From positions 106,351,501 through 106,415,500 of the forward strand of contig CM027378.1 in the NCBI GenBank assembly GCA_015680905.1: DNA of 64,000 nt, in the 5' to 3' direction. This document shows positions 34,713-47,155 of the stretch, one piece after another. Position 1 is the first letter of the stretch; the number at the start of each line of letters is the position of its first letter. The translations under genes and the position numbers were made by a program. The notes beneath the pieces are model-generated. The model searched no databases, was not told where the DNA came from, and saw nothing but the letters and a program-made list of their open reading frames with translations. The stretch comes from Coptis chinensis (lineage: Eukaryota; Streptophyta; Magnoliopsida; Ranunculales; Ranunculaceae).

Positions 34713-36269
34713 ATATGTATTATGTCAAGACTATGTACATATGCATAATTGAGAGAATATTTGATTGGCTTCACTCGAACTCCTTACTGGATAATAACTG
34801 AATTGAATTTTGGATAACTTGTGGACAAGTAAGATGCCTTACTATTTTAAAAGTACTTTTGACTCCGTCTTTTTTAATATGAAGGATTGGAAATTATGCC
34901 TTCCCTAAATTATTTACCGGACTTTGGTTTATTCATGATTGCGATTGATGGTTGAGTAACTTAGTCTTTGGTTGTGTACATGCATTCTTCTTGGAAGTTA
35001 TAATTTGATAGAGATATTTCACTTAAAAAAAAGTCATTGTAATTAAAGAGAAATTGTTTTTAATGCTCTGTCTGGATGTAAATGTTTCACTTCATTTCTA
35101 AGTAGGCGTGAGCCAACTAAAGGGTCAAGCTTTCTTGTACTCCTGAATGCTTACAAGCATTTGTTACACTTTTATTTTATGTCTTGGCATTCTAGGAAGA
35201 CAATATAGTGCAACATGAATTGAGGTTGTGTTTTTTTTTACGAGGAGACTTCACACTGTTTACTATCTCCTTAACTAGGCACTTATGATTAAGGTATGTA
35301 CTTTATCTCAAGGAGAATATATATCAAGAATTGTATAGTTTGATGATGTTTGTGTTGAAATTAGCTGACTCCATCATCTACTACACATAAAAGGGAGTTA
35401 ATAGGAATATTTGTATGATGTACTGTTGTTATATTTCAAGTAGTTCATTGTCTACTTATTTTTCCTTTGGCTTTATTATTATTTTCTTTTACTCAAGTGC
35501 TGCCATGCGTTGATATCTGGATGATGCTTCATATTACATATAAAATTAACTATCAGAAAGAAGACAACTCTACTGATAGAAGAAAGTGCGAATATGAGCA
35601 TTCCTTACCATCCTCACTGAGGCTCTCACCTCTCTTCCTATGCACTACCTATAAGTCCCAATGCAATATGTATAGTGCTATTTGCTAACGTTATAAGATA
35701 TGGTAGAACCAGAGTTATTTACTACTGGACTCTCTTGCTAACGTATACTGTTCTTATCAATTTTTTTTTCTTACTTGTGCAATATACCGTACCTTTCTTG
35801 ATTCACTTGCTCTTTAATTTTGTATAGTCATAGTGGAATGAGAACTTCGTGATGCGGATGCATGGATCGATTAACAAATGAATAGATGACAACTAGGTTT
35901 TTTGGTGTTGGAAGTGCGCACAAGAAGCTAAGATATAGCTAGGATAGCGTTAACGTCATGTAATTTTTTTTTTTTTCTTTATTATGATTCTTTTGGTATT
36001 GGAATGTCTTATTTTGTTGGGAGTCAAACTAGATGATAAATACTTGATTTGATCGATGAAATCAATAGAAGTTAATTGTTTTGAATGTTGTCTCTTTTTT
36101 CCCGAGTGGAAGTTTCCATCATAAAACAGGTTAATGTGATTTTCGTTGTGATGTTTTGATAATGTGGATGTTGTTTGTCATAAAGTAGGTTAATGAAATT
36201 TTGGTTATGACGTACAGGATGCAGGTTGAGAAATGAATGTATATGATCGAATACAAAAATGAGAATTTT
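34713..36269. other. No gene recognised
   Basis: May contain the 3' part of the captured cluster. A 73-codon ORF at 35467-35688 is unassigned. No Helitron 3' end was found here. Confidence 0.4.
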
Positions 36270-36396
36270 TTTAAAAAAATATATACATTAATGCCGCTTT
36301 TGGGGAAATCGACATAATATCTGTTAAAAGTGACACAACCAACTACTCTTATGTGTCGCTTTCTTTTTCAATGAAGTTCTTGTGTAGTCAGTAGAC
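36270..36396. mobile_element. Degenerate CACTA-like end
   Basis: On the minus strand, near 36396, CTACACAAGAACTTCATTG is followed by AAAGCGACACATAAGAGTAG and by further GTGTCAC/GTCGA phrases. This recalls the end and subterminal repeats of CACTA-2, but the terminus is not a clean CACTA. Confidence 0.35.
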
Positions 36397-36470
36397 CCCC
36401 GTTTTTCTTTAAAGAAGTAAGATGTTAACTGGACCACTGGAGCACTTGTTTTATAAAACAATAGTTGCGT

Positions 36471-37470
<1,000 letters not shown>

Positions 37471-37500
37471 CTAGTTTTTGAGCCCGTTCAACGAACGGGG
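37471..37500 (-). other. Helitron 3' terminus: hairpin and CTAG
   Basis: Plus strand: CTAG at 37471-37474, eight bases, then CCCGTTC AAC GAACGGG (37483-37499), a 7-bp perfect stem with a 3-base loop. This is the expected terminator hairpin about 8-12 bases from the CTRR end. Confidence 0.8.
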
Positions 37501-37715
37501 ACCGTTTTCATATAATTAATTTAATTTATTTTTAATATTTTATAAATTTAATTTTTGAATTATTATGTATGTACTAAAACGTTTTAACTATAGAATATTA
37601 TAATGACCGTTTTCATCTAATTAATTTAATTTATTTTTAATATTTTATAAATTTAATTTTTGAATTATTATATACAAAAAAGTTTTAACTATATAATAGT
37701 ATAATAATTAAAATT
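37501..37715. repeat. Tandem duplication of about 107 bp
   Basis: GACCGTTTTCATATAATTAA at 37500 and GACCGTTTTCATCTAATTAA at 37607 begin two copies that match through GTTTTAACTATA. AT-rich and next to the Helitron 3' end. Confidence 0.85.
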
Positions 37716-40700
37716 TTGATAAAAACACAAATTTCTAGAAATATTCAATCTACTACCTTGATAGTTAACCATTTGATAGTCTAAAAGCTTATGCATACAA
37801 AAATAAAACCAAAACTCGGATAACTAACGAAGAATTTTGGTTATGTAAAGGATAAACAAATTTTACCCTTTTACATTTTGTAAAAACAAACTGACGTCAA
37901 CTTTAGATTGCCTATGGAACTCCCACATGTAGCAATTTTATTGGTGGTGCGCACAAAACATGACAGTAAAATATAAAGTGAATCCACCAAGATAAACATC
38001 GAAAAAGAAAAGTTTATATCATATGCAGTTCATATGCATGTTGCATTGATAAGTTAAATCACAACATTAGGAACTATATGAAGCTCTGCAGGCTCACTAA
38101 CAATTACATCTAATAAACCTATGACATTAATAACTTCTCTATGAACTCTATTGTAAGTCGTCATAGTTATTCAATTCCATGAAATCCATCATCTTTTCAT
38201 TAAAGAACTTGACAGTAAATACACCATCATATAAGTTAGTGTGGCTAAGTTAGTGCATGAAACTTCTCTAAATATTTCATCCGAACACTCGTATGTTCCT
38301 TTGAGAAATACAAACGAATTAGAAAGGCAATAGAACGGTTTACTTGAAATAGTACTCGTAAAAGGAGTGTTAATGAACCAAAATTTGTAACACTACGGTT
38401 GCTAGGTGTATTTTCGGATCTTTTATACATTCTTCTATTTTTTAGCCTTTATCCAACATATTACCAAAATGCCTTTCATGAATGCTAAAGACTTGGTGAA
38501 TAATCGAGTAGTTTTACTCTTCGATGTCACGTCAAATTCGATAAAAGCAGCATCAAAACTCATTGGTCTAACAGAATTATCAAAACCTTGTGATCTACAT
38601 GTAATTCAGACTCGTTTGATCATGTTGTACTAATCATGTTGGTAAGAGTTTACAATGTATACACCTAGACAATCCTTACCCGAAAAGGACAGCCAAATCT
38701 ATTAGTGTTTCAACTTATAATGGTGAGTTTTGTATGCTTCGTTTTTTACCCTTAAATTGGACCATACTGGTGAAGCTAATCAAATCCTAATTATCAAAAT
38801 CTTCATATCTCTTTGTGTAAAATAGCATAAGCCTCTTAATTTTAACCTTTGCCAACTTATCAATGTTGAAAACACTATGTAAGATGTTGCATTCAATACC
38901 ACAATGTAACTCTAGGCTACCAATTGAGAGTAATGTTCTACTGAGATAAAATGCAAAAATACCAACTTAGTTACGTAAAGTAGGGAATACCAAAGTATGT
39001 ATTCTCAATCGTCAGTGCTCAAGACACCGTACCATCAATTAATTGGTCATTACACCAATACTTTAGAAAAAAAGTAAATGAACAGACTCATCTCATGCAT
39101 ACAATATATATGCAGAAAAGTATGCCACCAAAACGAAAGGTTAAAGCAAAAAAACTTTAAAATTATTAGTCGTATTAATAATGAAATAACTTACTTCCAA
39201 CATGAATGCCACTGTCTTCTAATTGGAAACTCTTTGGTTCTACCCACACGTGCTAGTATTATGGTGGTTTTGACGCGTGGAAGTCCATGCTAAGGGATGT
39301 ACCGAATAATACATATTTTATAATTAGGCAAACATAACCATCACAATAACAACCACATAAACTTTATGTTTCAGTCAAAAGAAAAGTTGGAAAATTGAAG
39401 GTCACAATTCCGCAAACTTGAATAGTGTAGTGAGTTAAATTTGGTGTGTAAGGGTAAAAAGTATGATCAATGAATTTTTATTTATATTTAAAATATTACA
39501 AATAGGTCTGCAACTTTGCCTAATGTTATTTGAATATGGTTTAACATTGTTTGAACAAAGTGTTAGTGTATTTTGTATGTATGAATAGTGTATCCAGCCA
39601 ATAAAAAGCCCAAAGTCTTCTAATTAGGTATGTATTTTACAAAAGCCCAAACTTTGGCCCATAGTTGTGTTTGGTCAGAGTATTATTTATTAATAACTTT
39701 TTGTTCATGTATAAATTTGCACTGGAGTTTTTAGTAATAACCAACAGCTTATCCAGTCAAAAAAATGTGCAAAGAACGTCAAAAGCCTAAAGTCTTTTAA
39801 TTATGTATGTATTTTATTAAAGCCCAAACTTTGGCCCATAGTCGTGTCCTTGGTCAGAGTATTATGTATTAAGAATTTTGTGTTCATGTACAAATTTGCA
39901 CAGTAGTTTATAGTAAAAACGAATAGCGTATCTGGCCTAAAAAAATGTATGAACAATTTGAAAATACCAAAGTGTGCAAATTATCGGGCCTATAGTCCAT
40001 TAATTTGTTGTTCTTTTTAAATTGTTTGGGCCTTATTGTTTACTTTTCAAAAAACCCAAGTAAAGCCCATTAGATAACCCATTAGTCGTCTGATGTAAAT
40101 TTTGTTAGGAGTTTCTCTTCTGGTTTCGTCTATCAGGGTGAAATTCAAGACCTTTTAAACATTGCGATCCTTGCACTTGTAAGTCCACCTTTTACTTCAC
40201 CTGCAGTAAGTCTATAATACCTAGCACCTCTTACAAAATTTACTCTAGGAACTGAAGCAGTCTAGGTTGTGTATCCCTCAGAATCTCTTGGAGGTTTGGA
40301 GTCAAAACTCCAATGATTTTGCTGTCAATTTGAAGTTTTATCAGTTTCTAGTAGCTATAGAGAGAGATATTTACCTATTGAAGCTAGATTTTTTAGCAAC
40401 CTGGTAAGTCCCATTTCAATTTGCAGGAGGAGAAGTTGAATCCTTTCTTGTCAAAACTTTTAAGCTTGAGCCAGATTCCTACAAAAGCTTTGCTAGCGTA
40501 AGGGTGAAATTCAAGACATTTTAAAAATTGTGAAGTTTATAACTTTGTATGTTCACCTGAGTCTAGCATTCTTTTATTGCGGGAGAAGATCTTGGTGGTC
40601 TTGTGAGTGGTTGATAAACTGCGATTGCTGTTTTCTTTAGGAAGTCCCATAGCTGTGAGGCTTAAGAGACAAAGAAAGGTCTAAACATAGGCAGTTTCCC

Positions 40701-41520
40701 GATGAGCATAGAGCGAACTATTCTTTCACCTTTTACTAAAGAATACCATGAAGCAGAATACTTCTATTTTTGAAGGGATTTCCTTTCGGAATCCCACCAA
40801 CTCAAGCTAAAATGTTGCTAATGGAGAAGTGTTTATATGCAACTTTCAGTAGTTTGATGCTGCTAGTGTGTGAGATAAATGGAGCTTAATGAAGTATTTT
40901 CACTGCAATATATATTAGCTGCGTGAAATAAACTTACGGGACTGATACCTCAGAGTTAAAGAGTTTGGTACAATATAATCAATGATGTGTGTTTTTTTAA
41001 AAGATCATCTGGTATTTGGCATTAGAATACTGAAGGAGGAACTCACTATCTCATTAATATTTGGAAGACACTCTCCAGTATTTACATTGTAGAATGTTCA
41101 GGGCATCCACTTATTGCAGTATGGAAATAGTTGATCACCTATTATTCTTCACTTGTTTTTTTATCGATATTTGTTAATTGTTAGTTTATTTTGCTAAATT
41201 CGTTTGTAATAATAGTAAAGGAGGATAGGTAATGATTACATTTACTCACTTCTTTTTGAAGGTCAGCAAACGAAACAATGCTATGATACGAATACCTTCT
41301 CGAAAGGTGACAAATAACTTATATTTTTTTCGATATCAAACACAATATAACTTGAATTAGTCGAATTGGAAAAGTGAGCATGCTAATATTATAAATTTAA
41401 ACTAAAAATTAAAGGACTTAATAGTGACAAACTTTCATAAATAAGAAGCGTTAAACCTTGGCCATTAAAAAAATACTATGTGATCAACATACTAAAATTT
41501 TGGTATTAAAGTACTAATCC
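37716..41520. other. Helitron 3' region, no gene recognised
   Basis: Short ORFs at 38245-38430 (minus) and 38406-38633 (plus) overlap and are unassigned. A unit of about 177 bp is repeated in tandem at about 39595-39770 and 39775-39950 (each with AGCCCAAACTTTGGCCCATA). GGGTGAAATTCAAGACNTTT occurs at 40137 and 40502 in otherwise unlike sequence, hinting at two related leader regions. Confidence 0.45.
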
Positions 41521-41967
41521 TCATGGTTTTCTTTTCTTTATTATGGAACTCTCCATGTCCTTCATTCCTTTAATTTTTTCTTTGAGATAATATATTTTTT
41601 CTTTGTTGTGTTTATCATCAACCAAACAATCTAGCATAATATTTTTGAGGATGTCGAGTTGATTCTGTTTCTCTTCAACTTCTATTCTTTTCTTCATAAG
41701 TTCTTTGAAATTGAAGTCTTCAATCTCCATATCACGTTCATCCTTTATAAACTGTATTGCGTTAAAAGCTGCTGAATCCTCTGTTTTTGCAACAGAATAT
41801 GTTGGGCTTCTATCAATTTCTTTAACTATGACGTCTTCACTATTAAAGAATAAGTCTTTTGGTACCTTTAATGTCACAGTGCTTTTGAATCGTCCGCTCT
41901 CTAATTCTGTGTTGTAGACCGGATCTTGTTGAATGTTAAGTCTTTCTTCTAGAATTTCCTTTAGCAT
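41521..41967 (-). CDS. Small protein resembling a dsRNA-binding domain plus coiled coil (copy C, intact)
   Basis: An ATG-initiated frame of 148 codons. Residues 1-80 follow the order of a double-stranded-RNA-binding domain: helix MLKEILEERLN, strands PVYNTELESG, RFKSTVTLKVP and IDRSPTYSVAK, then helix TEDSAAFNAIQFIKDER. Residues 85-148 are a charged helix, likely coiled coil, ending in a basic tail (KKRKP). The family has no name that I can give. Two broken relatives lie upstream in the same sense (43930-44204 and 44400-44827). The dsRBD reading rests on pattern only; the usual basic KKxAK of helix 2 is reduced to VAK. Role unknown; it sits inside the Helitron and may be cargo. Confidence 0.5.
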   Translation of the reverse strand: MLKEILEERLNIQQDPVYNTELESGRFKSTVTLKVPKDLFFNSEDVIVKEIDRSPTYSVAKTEDSAAFNAIQFIKDERDMEIEDFNFKELMKKRIEVEEKQNQLDILKNIMLDCLVDDKHNKEKIYYLKEKIKGMKDMESSIIKKRKP

Positions 41968-43568
41968 TTTTTTTTACATAAGCTGTAATTTTCATACGCC
42001 ATTATCTGCAATATACATAATAAAATGAAGTCAATAAATAATTGTAAATAATGGTGAAGAGGAAGAAAATAGGCTACCTGGTTTTTGGATATGTGTAGTT
42101 AAATTGTTTTTTTTTAGGTTAATAGATTATGTTTTACTAAGTGATTGGAAGTTCACTTTTCCTAGGTTTTTAGTTTTGTATATCTCTTAAATTTTGATAT
42201 TTTGGAACAGCGAGCTTCTCCTTTTTTGCATCCACCACTCTATTAGGAGCATGGATTATGACACGTGTCGGGTAATTTGAAATTTGGATTTTGAGTTTTA
42301 TGGTGTGGGCACGTGCAAAACGTGTGAGGGGTAGTTGTTGCATTTTGAAAGGGCATAACACCAGACACACCACAATAGACGGTCAAACTTGGTAAATGAA
42401 TCGATAACTAACGATAGAGTTACCTAAAGCTAAGAAATGTAAAACTTTGGGTCCAACGCAAATATCCATATTTTATTTTAAAATAGATTTTTTTATTTTT
42501 TTTAATTAGGTAGAAGCTATTGGGTTTAGAAACCTCTAAGTATACTATTACTGTTGGGCCTGGGCCCAACAAATTATAACATATGTTTTAAGTGGGTATT
42601 GTATCTCAAATTTGAGTTGCTACCTCTTTTTCCCACGCAGATTACTTTCAAAATGCTTCAAAATCTTCATGGTATGGTAAGATATGTATCTGATTATGTG
42701 GATGTGTTATGGAGATATTGAAATGTCTTACACCTAGGTACTCATGCTGATTCATAGCAATATATTGAGAGCTGGCAATGAACAGATGGTTTCTCAACTT
42801 CAGAGTTGAGGAAGTGCAGAATACGATACCAACTTATTGAAGTGGTCTGCGTATAGGAGAGAATAAAGCAAACAGTCGAGGTAGGTATGGTCTTTTTTCT
42901 CATTTGTCTAAGAAACTTATTAAGGTGTGGTTTTGACTTCCTGTTGGATAGTTGGGTTGTTTTGAAGTTTTGTTGTTTTAGGGAATTAATTCCATCGTAG
43001 ATAGAAATTAAACTGTATCTTCCTATTGGTAACTCTAATTTTTGACCGGTTAAAAACTCAGATTGACTATATAGACCTGTGGCATCTATTGATATCTTCA
43101 TGTTTTCACTGGTTAAACTAAATTTTTAACTTCATCCTGTGGATTTTTAACCTACCGATGTCATTAAATGTATGAAAATTTGTGTCGAAGTAGCTTTTCT
43201 GTGCCAAATCAGTATACTTCTTGATCTTTCTTAGTTCTTGTTTCCCAAATTTCAGCAAATTTTGGAATTGCTACTATATCTGCTATGAGAATGCTTGGGG
43301 TTCGGTCAACTGGGCTATCACTTTTGCTTGAGAAAGGGTTGCTGTTAGGGTTGCCGTTATATTAAATTATTTTAAAAAATATTAGCAACTATGCATAGCT
43401 ATGAGATATGAATTTTTTTTAATCACTTATTCAAATTAAAATGGAAGCAGCAGACATTGATAAAACCCATTAGTTAATCTCTGATTTTATTTTTGTATTG
43501 ACATAAATCTGTTGCTTCTCAAGAATGATGTGTAGCATTGACATAAATAAATTTGAAATCGTACTATT
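41968..43568. other. No gene recognised
   Basis: Between dsRBD-like copy C and the BZW fragment. 43241-43330 has a short coding-like run (FGIATISAMRMLGVRSTGLS) in plus sense that I could not assign. A minus ORF at 42742-43101 is unassigned. Confidence 0.4.
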
Positions 43569-43948
43569 TTGCCTTCTGTTCTTTACCTACAGAAGATCTT
43601 GCGCAGGAGGCCTTTCCTCATAAAGAATCTCGAAAATGTTATGCGACGATTCCTGCAGTCATTGGTGCTTTTTGAAGAGAATGAAAGAAAGAAGCTTGCT
43701 ATTTTCACAGCCCTTACATTCTCCCGAAGTTGTCCGGACTTCCCCGAGACAGGTTATGCAACCGCTACTCAAGGATAATCTTGTGGGAAAGGGGCTAGTG
43801 CTTACATTCATAACAGACTTCTTCAAGGAGTACCTGATTGATAACAGTGTTGATGATTTGATCACACTCCTGAAGCGGGGTAAGATGGAGGACAATCTCC
43901 TTGATTTTTTTCCTTCCGCAAAGCGCTCTCCTGAAGGTTTCTCTGAAT
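43569..43948 (+). pseudogene. Captured fragment of a BZW/eIF5-mimic (W2-domain) gene
   Basis: The plus strand reads LYLQKILRRRPFLIKNLENV, MRRFLQSLVLFEENERKKLA and IFTALTFS. After a one-base shift near 43727 it reads VMQPLLKDNLVGKGLVLTFI, TDFFKEYLIDNSVDDLITLL and KRGKMEDNLLDFFPSAKRSP, EGFSE. This is the middle of plant BZW (eIF5-mimic) proteins, which regulate translation initiation through a C-terminal W2 domain that is not included. The match stops sharply at about 43948 and the sequence then belongs, on the other strand, to a dsRBD-like copy, so the boundary is a clean join of two unrelated genes. Confidence 0.88.
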
Positions 43949-44204
43949 TTTCCGAATCTTCTAGACTTCTTGTTGAATTTCCTTCGAATTGGTGATTGTC
44001 TTTGATGTTAAAAATTCGGATTGGAACGTCAATTGATATTTGACATCTGTATTGATTTTCTCCCAATATTTCATTGTGAAATTCTGGGTCGTCGATCTTT
44101 AATATTTTGGTGCAGTACATCAGCATATTTTTGAAGTTTTGAGTGATAAGTTTTTGAAATTGATTTCGCTGTATAATTTCATAGATCAATTTATAGTTAG
44201 TCAA
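43940..44204 (-). pseudogene. dsRBD-like protein copy B, truncated by the BZW fragment
   Basis: The minus frame reads FKNMLMYCTKILKIDDPEFH, NEILGENQYRCQISIDVPIR and RSLEDSENS. The last phrase equals copy A (RSLEDSENSAARTAIRF) and corresponds to SVAKTEDSAAFNAIQF of copy C. After SENS the frame runs into antisense BZW sequence (to 43659), so the second helix and the coiled coil are lost. An upstream part of the frame (MTNYKLIYEIIQRNQ) may be non-coding. Confidence 0.5.
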
Positions 44205-44399
44205 ACAATTAAAAATTAAAATTAACGAAACAAATATGAATTTTGAATTTGTTTACCTTTTTATTGAATATGTTGAGACTCGAGTACCGTTCTTTATTCT
44301 CCTTGATCATGAGTTTGGTATGGTCTAAAATAATAGTTTTAATATCTATACTGGATATTCCATGATCTTCGTCAATTTTTCCAACCTAAAGTTTTAGAA

Positions 44400-44827
44400 G
44401 TTAGTGATATATACCTTATTTAAAAAATAATATGAACTTTAAAACTTGCCTTTGTTCGATGTTTGAGATTCATTGATTTCTCGAGAAATTCGATTCTTTC
44501 TTGTTGTTCTTTTACAAACTTTTGGCTTTCTTTCAACTTGTCCAAGTTGTAGCCACCAACTTCAAAAAGATACACGTTACTTTTGAATCTAATTGCGGTT
44601 CTTGCTGCACTGTTTTCAGAGTCTTCGAGTGATCGTGATAGTTCTCCTCAAATATTTATAATACCTACTACATCGTTGCTCACCTAAACACTTGCATTAT
44701 ACATTCCGTTCTTCAAATAATTTTTGTAAATAGGTGGATTTAAATTGAGTTGTCTCATAATATCTTCCAGCATGAGTTTGAATGACACTTTAATTCGTCT
44801 TGAATACTGTCCTTCCCTCATCTCCAT
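44400..44827 (-). pseudogene. dsRBD-like protein copy A, two stops
   Basis: Starts with ATG at 44825-44827: MEMREGQYSRRIKVSFKLML, EDIMRQLNLNPPIYKNYLKN and GMYNASV, stop, VSNDVVGIINI, stop, GELSRSLEDSENSAARTAIR, then KSNVYLFEVGGYNLDKLKES and a coiled-coil run (KFVKEQQERIEFLEKSMNLK). The layout is the same as copy C: dsRBD-like fold then coiled coil. Two in-frame stops make it a pseudogene. A further piece in the same sense (VGKIDEDHGISSIDIKTIIL) follows at about 44387-44260, possibly another exon. Confidence 0.5.
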
Positions 44828-45677
44828 TTTTTATATGCGTTGGGGGTAGGGAGATATGATCGTATGTTTTCTATATATATACGTTGCTAGAAAGGAAAGA
44901 TAAGGTTATCTTATTTCATTAGAATTTCAGTATTAGTATGATTCTAATTTTGAACATATCTATAATTATATTTTTTTGTTTGACAATTAGAAGTTAAAGC
45001 ATCGTGGGACTCATAGACAATTATTTGTTTTTCTTATTGAAAATTCCTTGTAGTCATCTATACTGCCTATGCTTATGGCATGAAAATCTTATCCAAAGGA
45101 AATCATAAAGCCAATTACGCTAGAAAGCAGGGAATATATATAGTGTCAAAAGCCAATTACACTTGTACGAAATAAATTGAATATATATAGGATTCCTAGA
45201 ACCACTGTGTACAATGATATTAATGTTTTAAACCTTGTTGATAACCACAGGGCAAACACAATAATTGGACAACCATGACTTTGAAGCAAGTCAAATGAAT
45301 ATCAACTTTTGAACTTTTTTGCTCATCTTCTGTTGCAACCCATCAATTAATCTACTCTTGAAATTGTAATCACCTGGTTGATCATAATTTACTGTAATGG
45401 TTTAATTTCATTGGTATCAAGTGTTTTCGGACCTATTTAACCTTTTTACTTTGTTGGTGATTAGACTTATGCCGGTTTCCTAGGTTGTCATGTTGTATCA
45501 GCACAAATATTAGATTACAGGCATGATTGAACATCTGAATTTAGATTTAGCTATTGTGATGCTAAGCAATTAGTGCAAAAAGAGCATTTGTAGCAATGGT
45601 GCCAAATATATCTAAACAACATACTGAAAAGTGAAAACTACAGCTTATCTTCACAAAGATCCAAAATGTGTGTGTTC
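44828..45677. other. No gene recognised
   Basis: AT-rich spacer. It may include captured introns or UTR of the P450 gene downstream of its stop. Confidence 0.4.
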
Positions 45678-45987
45678 TCATATGCGATGGCAGAATGTTG
45701 GAATAACTGATAGATGTTTGGCCCTGGGTATTGTAAGTCCAAACTCTTCATCCATGTTTAGTTCAGTACATGTGCCACAACCAATTTCACTACTTTCAGA
45801 CCCAGGTGCATTCCAGGGCACCCTCTGCTTCCTTGACCAAAAGGCAGAAATTGGAAGTCATGTCCCTTGTACTCTATATCACTACCGATAAACCTTTCTG
45901 GGATGAACTTCTCTGCATCGTCCCACACGCTTGGATCACGTCCTATTGCCCATGTGTTTATAATGATTCGAGACTTTTGAGGTATGT
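45678..45987 (-). pseudogene. Captured C-terminal fragment of a cytochrome P450 (CYP71-clan-like)
   Basis: The minus strand reads [40 protein letters not shown] and [19 protein letters not shown]. The last contains the heme-binding loop FxxGxRxCxG with its Cys ([10 protein letters not shown], Gln in the second position). The next segment is broken: [11 protein letters not shown] runs into MDEEFGLTIPRAKHLSVIPT only after a shift, with the usual HxFDWELP missing. The natural stop is at 45678. It is an ER-bound monooxygenase family in its usual form. Only the last quarter is present, facing away from the Dof piece. Confidence 0.9.
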
Positions 45988-46051
45988 GTAACCGTTAACC
46001 GCATGTCTGATCCTCAATCTTTCACGAGGTATCGATAAAAGGTGCCAGTGG

Positions 46052-46348
46052 ATGTTACAAAATGGAAAGAGAAAGTTGTCTTTCCATGGTGCAGTTTTGG
46101 GAGGAATATCTTCTTCTACACCATCACCATCTACTTGTTCATCTACACCTACCAATACCAATAACACCACTATTACTACTGCAACTACTTCTGCAGAAAA
46201 TTTGAGGTGTCTAAGATGTTATTCAGCCAACACCAAGTTTTGCTACTACAACAACTACAATCTTACTCAGTCACACCACTTTTGTAAGACATATAGGAGA
46301 TACTGGACTAAAGGCGGTGCGCTCCGTAATGTTCCAATTGGTGGATGA
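46052..46348 (+). pseudogene. Captured Dof zinc-finger transcription factor fragment, zinc ligand lost
   Basis: From an ATG at 46052 the frame has a Ser/Thr-rich N-terminus (residues 20-48), then the Dof domain [40 protein letters not shown] and NVPIGG. The domain needs C-x2-C-x21-C-x2-C. C53, C56 and C78 are present but residue 81 is Tyr (TAT for TGT). The frame ends in TGA where the next codon is normally Cys (GGGCRK). Downstream are a (TG)n tract and no C-terminal domain. Dof proteins bind AAAG in DNA; without the fourth Cys this one should not fold normally. Confidence 0.9.
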
Positions 46349-46383
46349 GGGCCACATGATTGGGTCCCACCATAATTGTGTTA

Positions 46384-46407
46384 TGTGTGTGTGTGTGTGT
46401 GTGTGTG
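46384..46407. repeat. (TG)n microsatellite
   Basis: About 11 TG units, directly after the Dof fragment. Confidence 0.97.
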
Positions 46408-46875
46408 GTGTTGTGTTTGTATCTAATAATGTGGACATTGTGCAGGTACCTGTTAATGCTAAAAAACGCAATCAAGGAAAATGTTGTGGTGGCTGTCACT
46501 AATTTGTATGATGGCTTCTTTTTTCGTCGCCATGAATGCAAGTTAGGATCCAAGCAGAAGAAAATGGAGAAATTCTAAAAAGGAAATCTAGAATAGCTTA
46601 GAAAGCCAGAAGATGCAACATAGGCAATGTACTGATGGATAAGATAATTCTAACTAACCCCTTTTCTTTCTTTTTCCACTGTTAGAGTATTGTCATCATG
46701 GTGGTGGTGGTCAAGGAGATGCTTCTAGCTAGTCTGAATTCTGTTGTTCTTTATCATTCCATTATCCGATTTGATTTATCCTTTTTTTTTTGTTTTTTCA
46801 TTTATTCCAACTATTAAATATCTGAAATCGTAATAGTATTTACATAAATAAGTTTGAAATCGTAATAGCATTCAC
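46408..46875. other. No gene recognised
   Basis: A short coding-like run NAKKRNQGKCCGGCH at about 46450-46500 could be further Dof C-terminal sequence but cannot be confirmed. Confidence 0.35.
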
Positions 46876-47010
46876 ATAATGAAGAAAAACCAAATTAACT
46901 TGTAAAGGACATGTAAAAACAGAATTATTAAGAAAATTCAAATGTCAACTTATTTTCTCCATTGTTCATTGAAGAAAGTCATACATACGAAAACAATCTA
47001 ATATCTTCCA
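46876..47010. repeat. Dispersed 130-bp repeat, copy 1
   Basis: AAAACCAAATTAACTTGTAA, then GACATGTAAAAACAGAATTA and TTCATTGAAGAAAGTCATA. A close copy lies at about 60510-60640, inside RepHel. Both are in the same orientation. Confidence 0.85.
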
Positions 47011-47155
47011 ACTGAATTGTTGGTCGTTATTCGAATAACATATTGGCTACTTAATCATCTTTGCATCAAACTAAATTGTCGGCATCTATTCCAAATCATT
47101 GTTCTGCATATTGAATGAAAAGTTTTTCAAAGTAAGTTATTTTGTAATTTAAAAG

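Noticed and set aside
36270-36396. A complete CACTA element ending at 36396
   Set aside because: The terminus is CACAAGAACTTC with an altered first part, and no left end or triplet duplication could be found.
46271-46553. Minus-strand ORFs with His/Thr repeats
   Set aside because: They are the antisense of the Dof fragment and the (TG)n tract.
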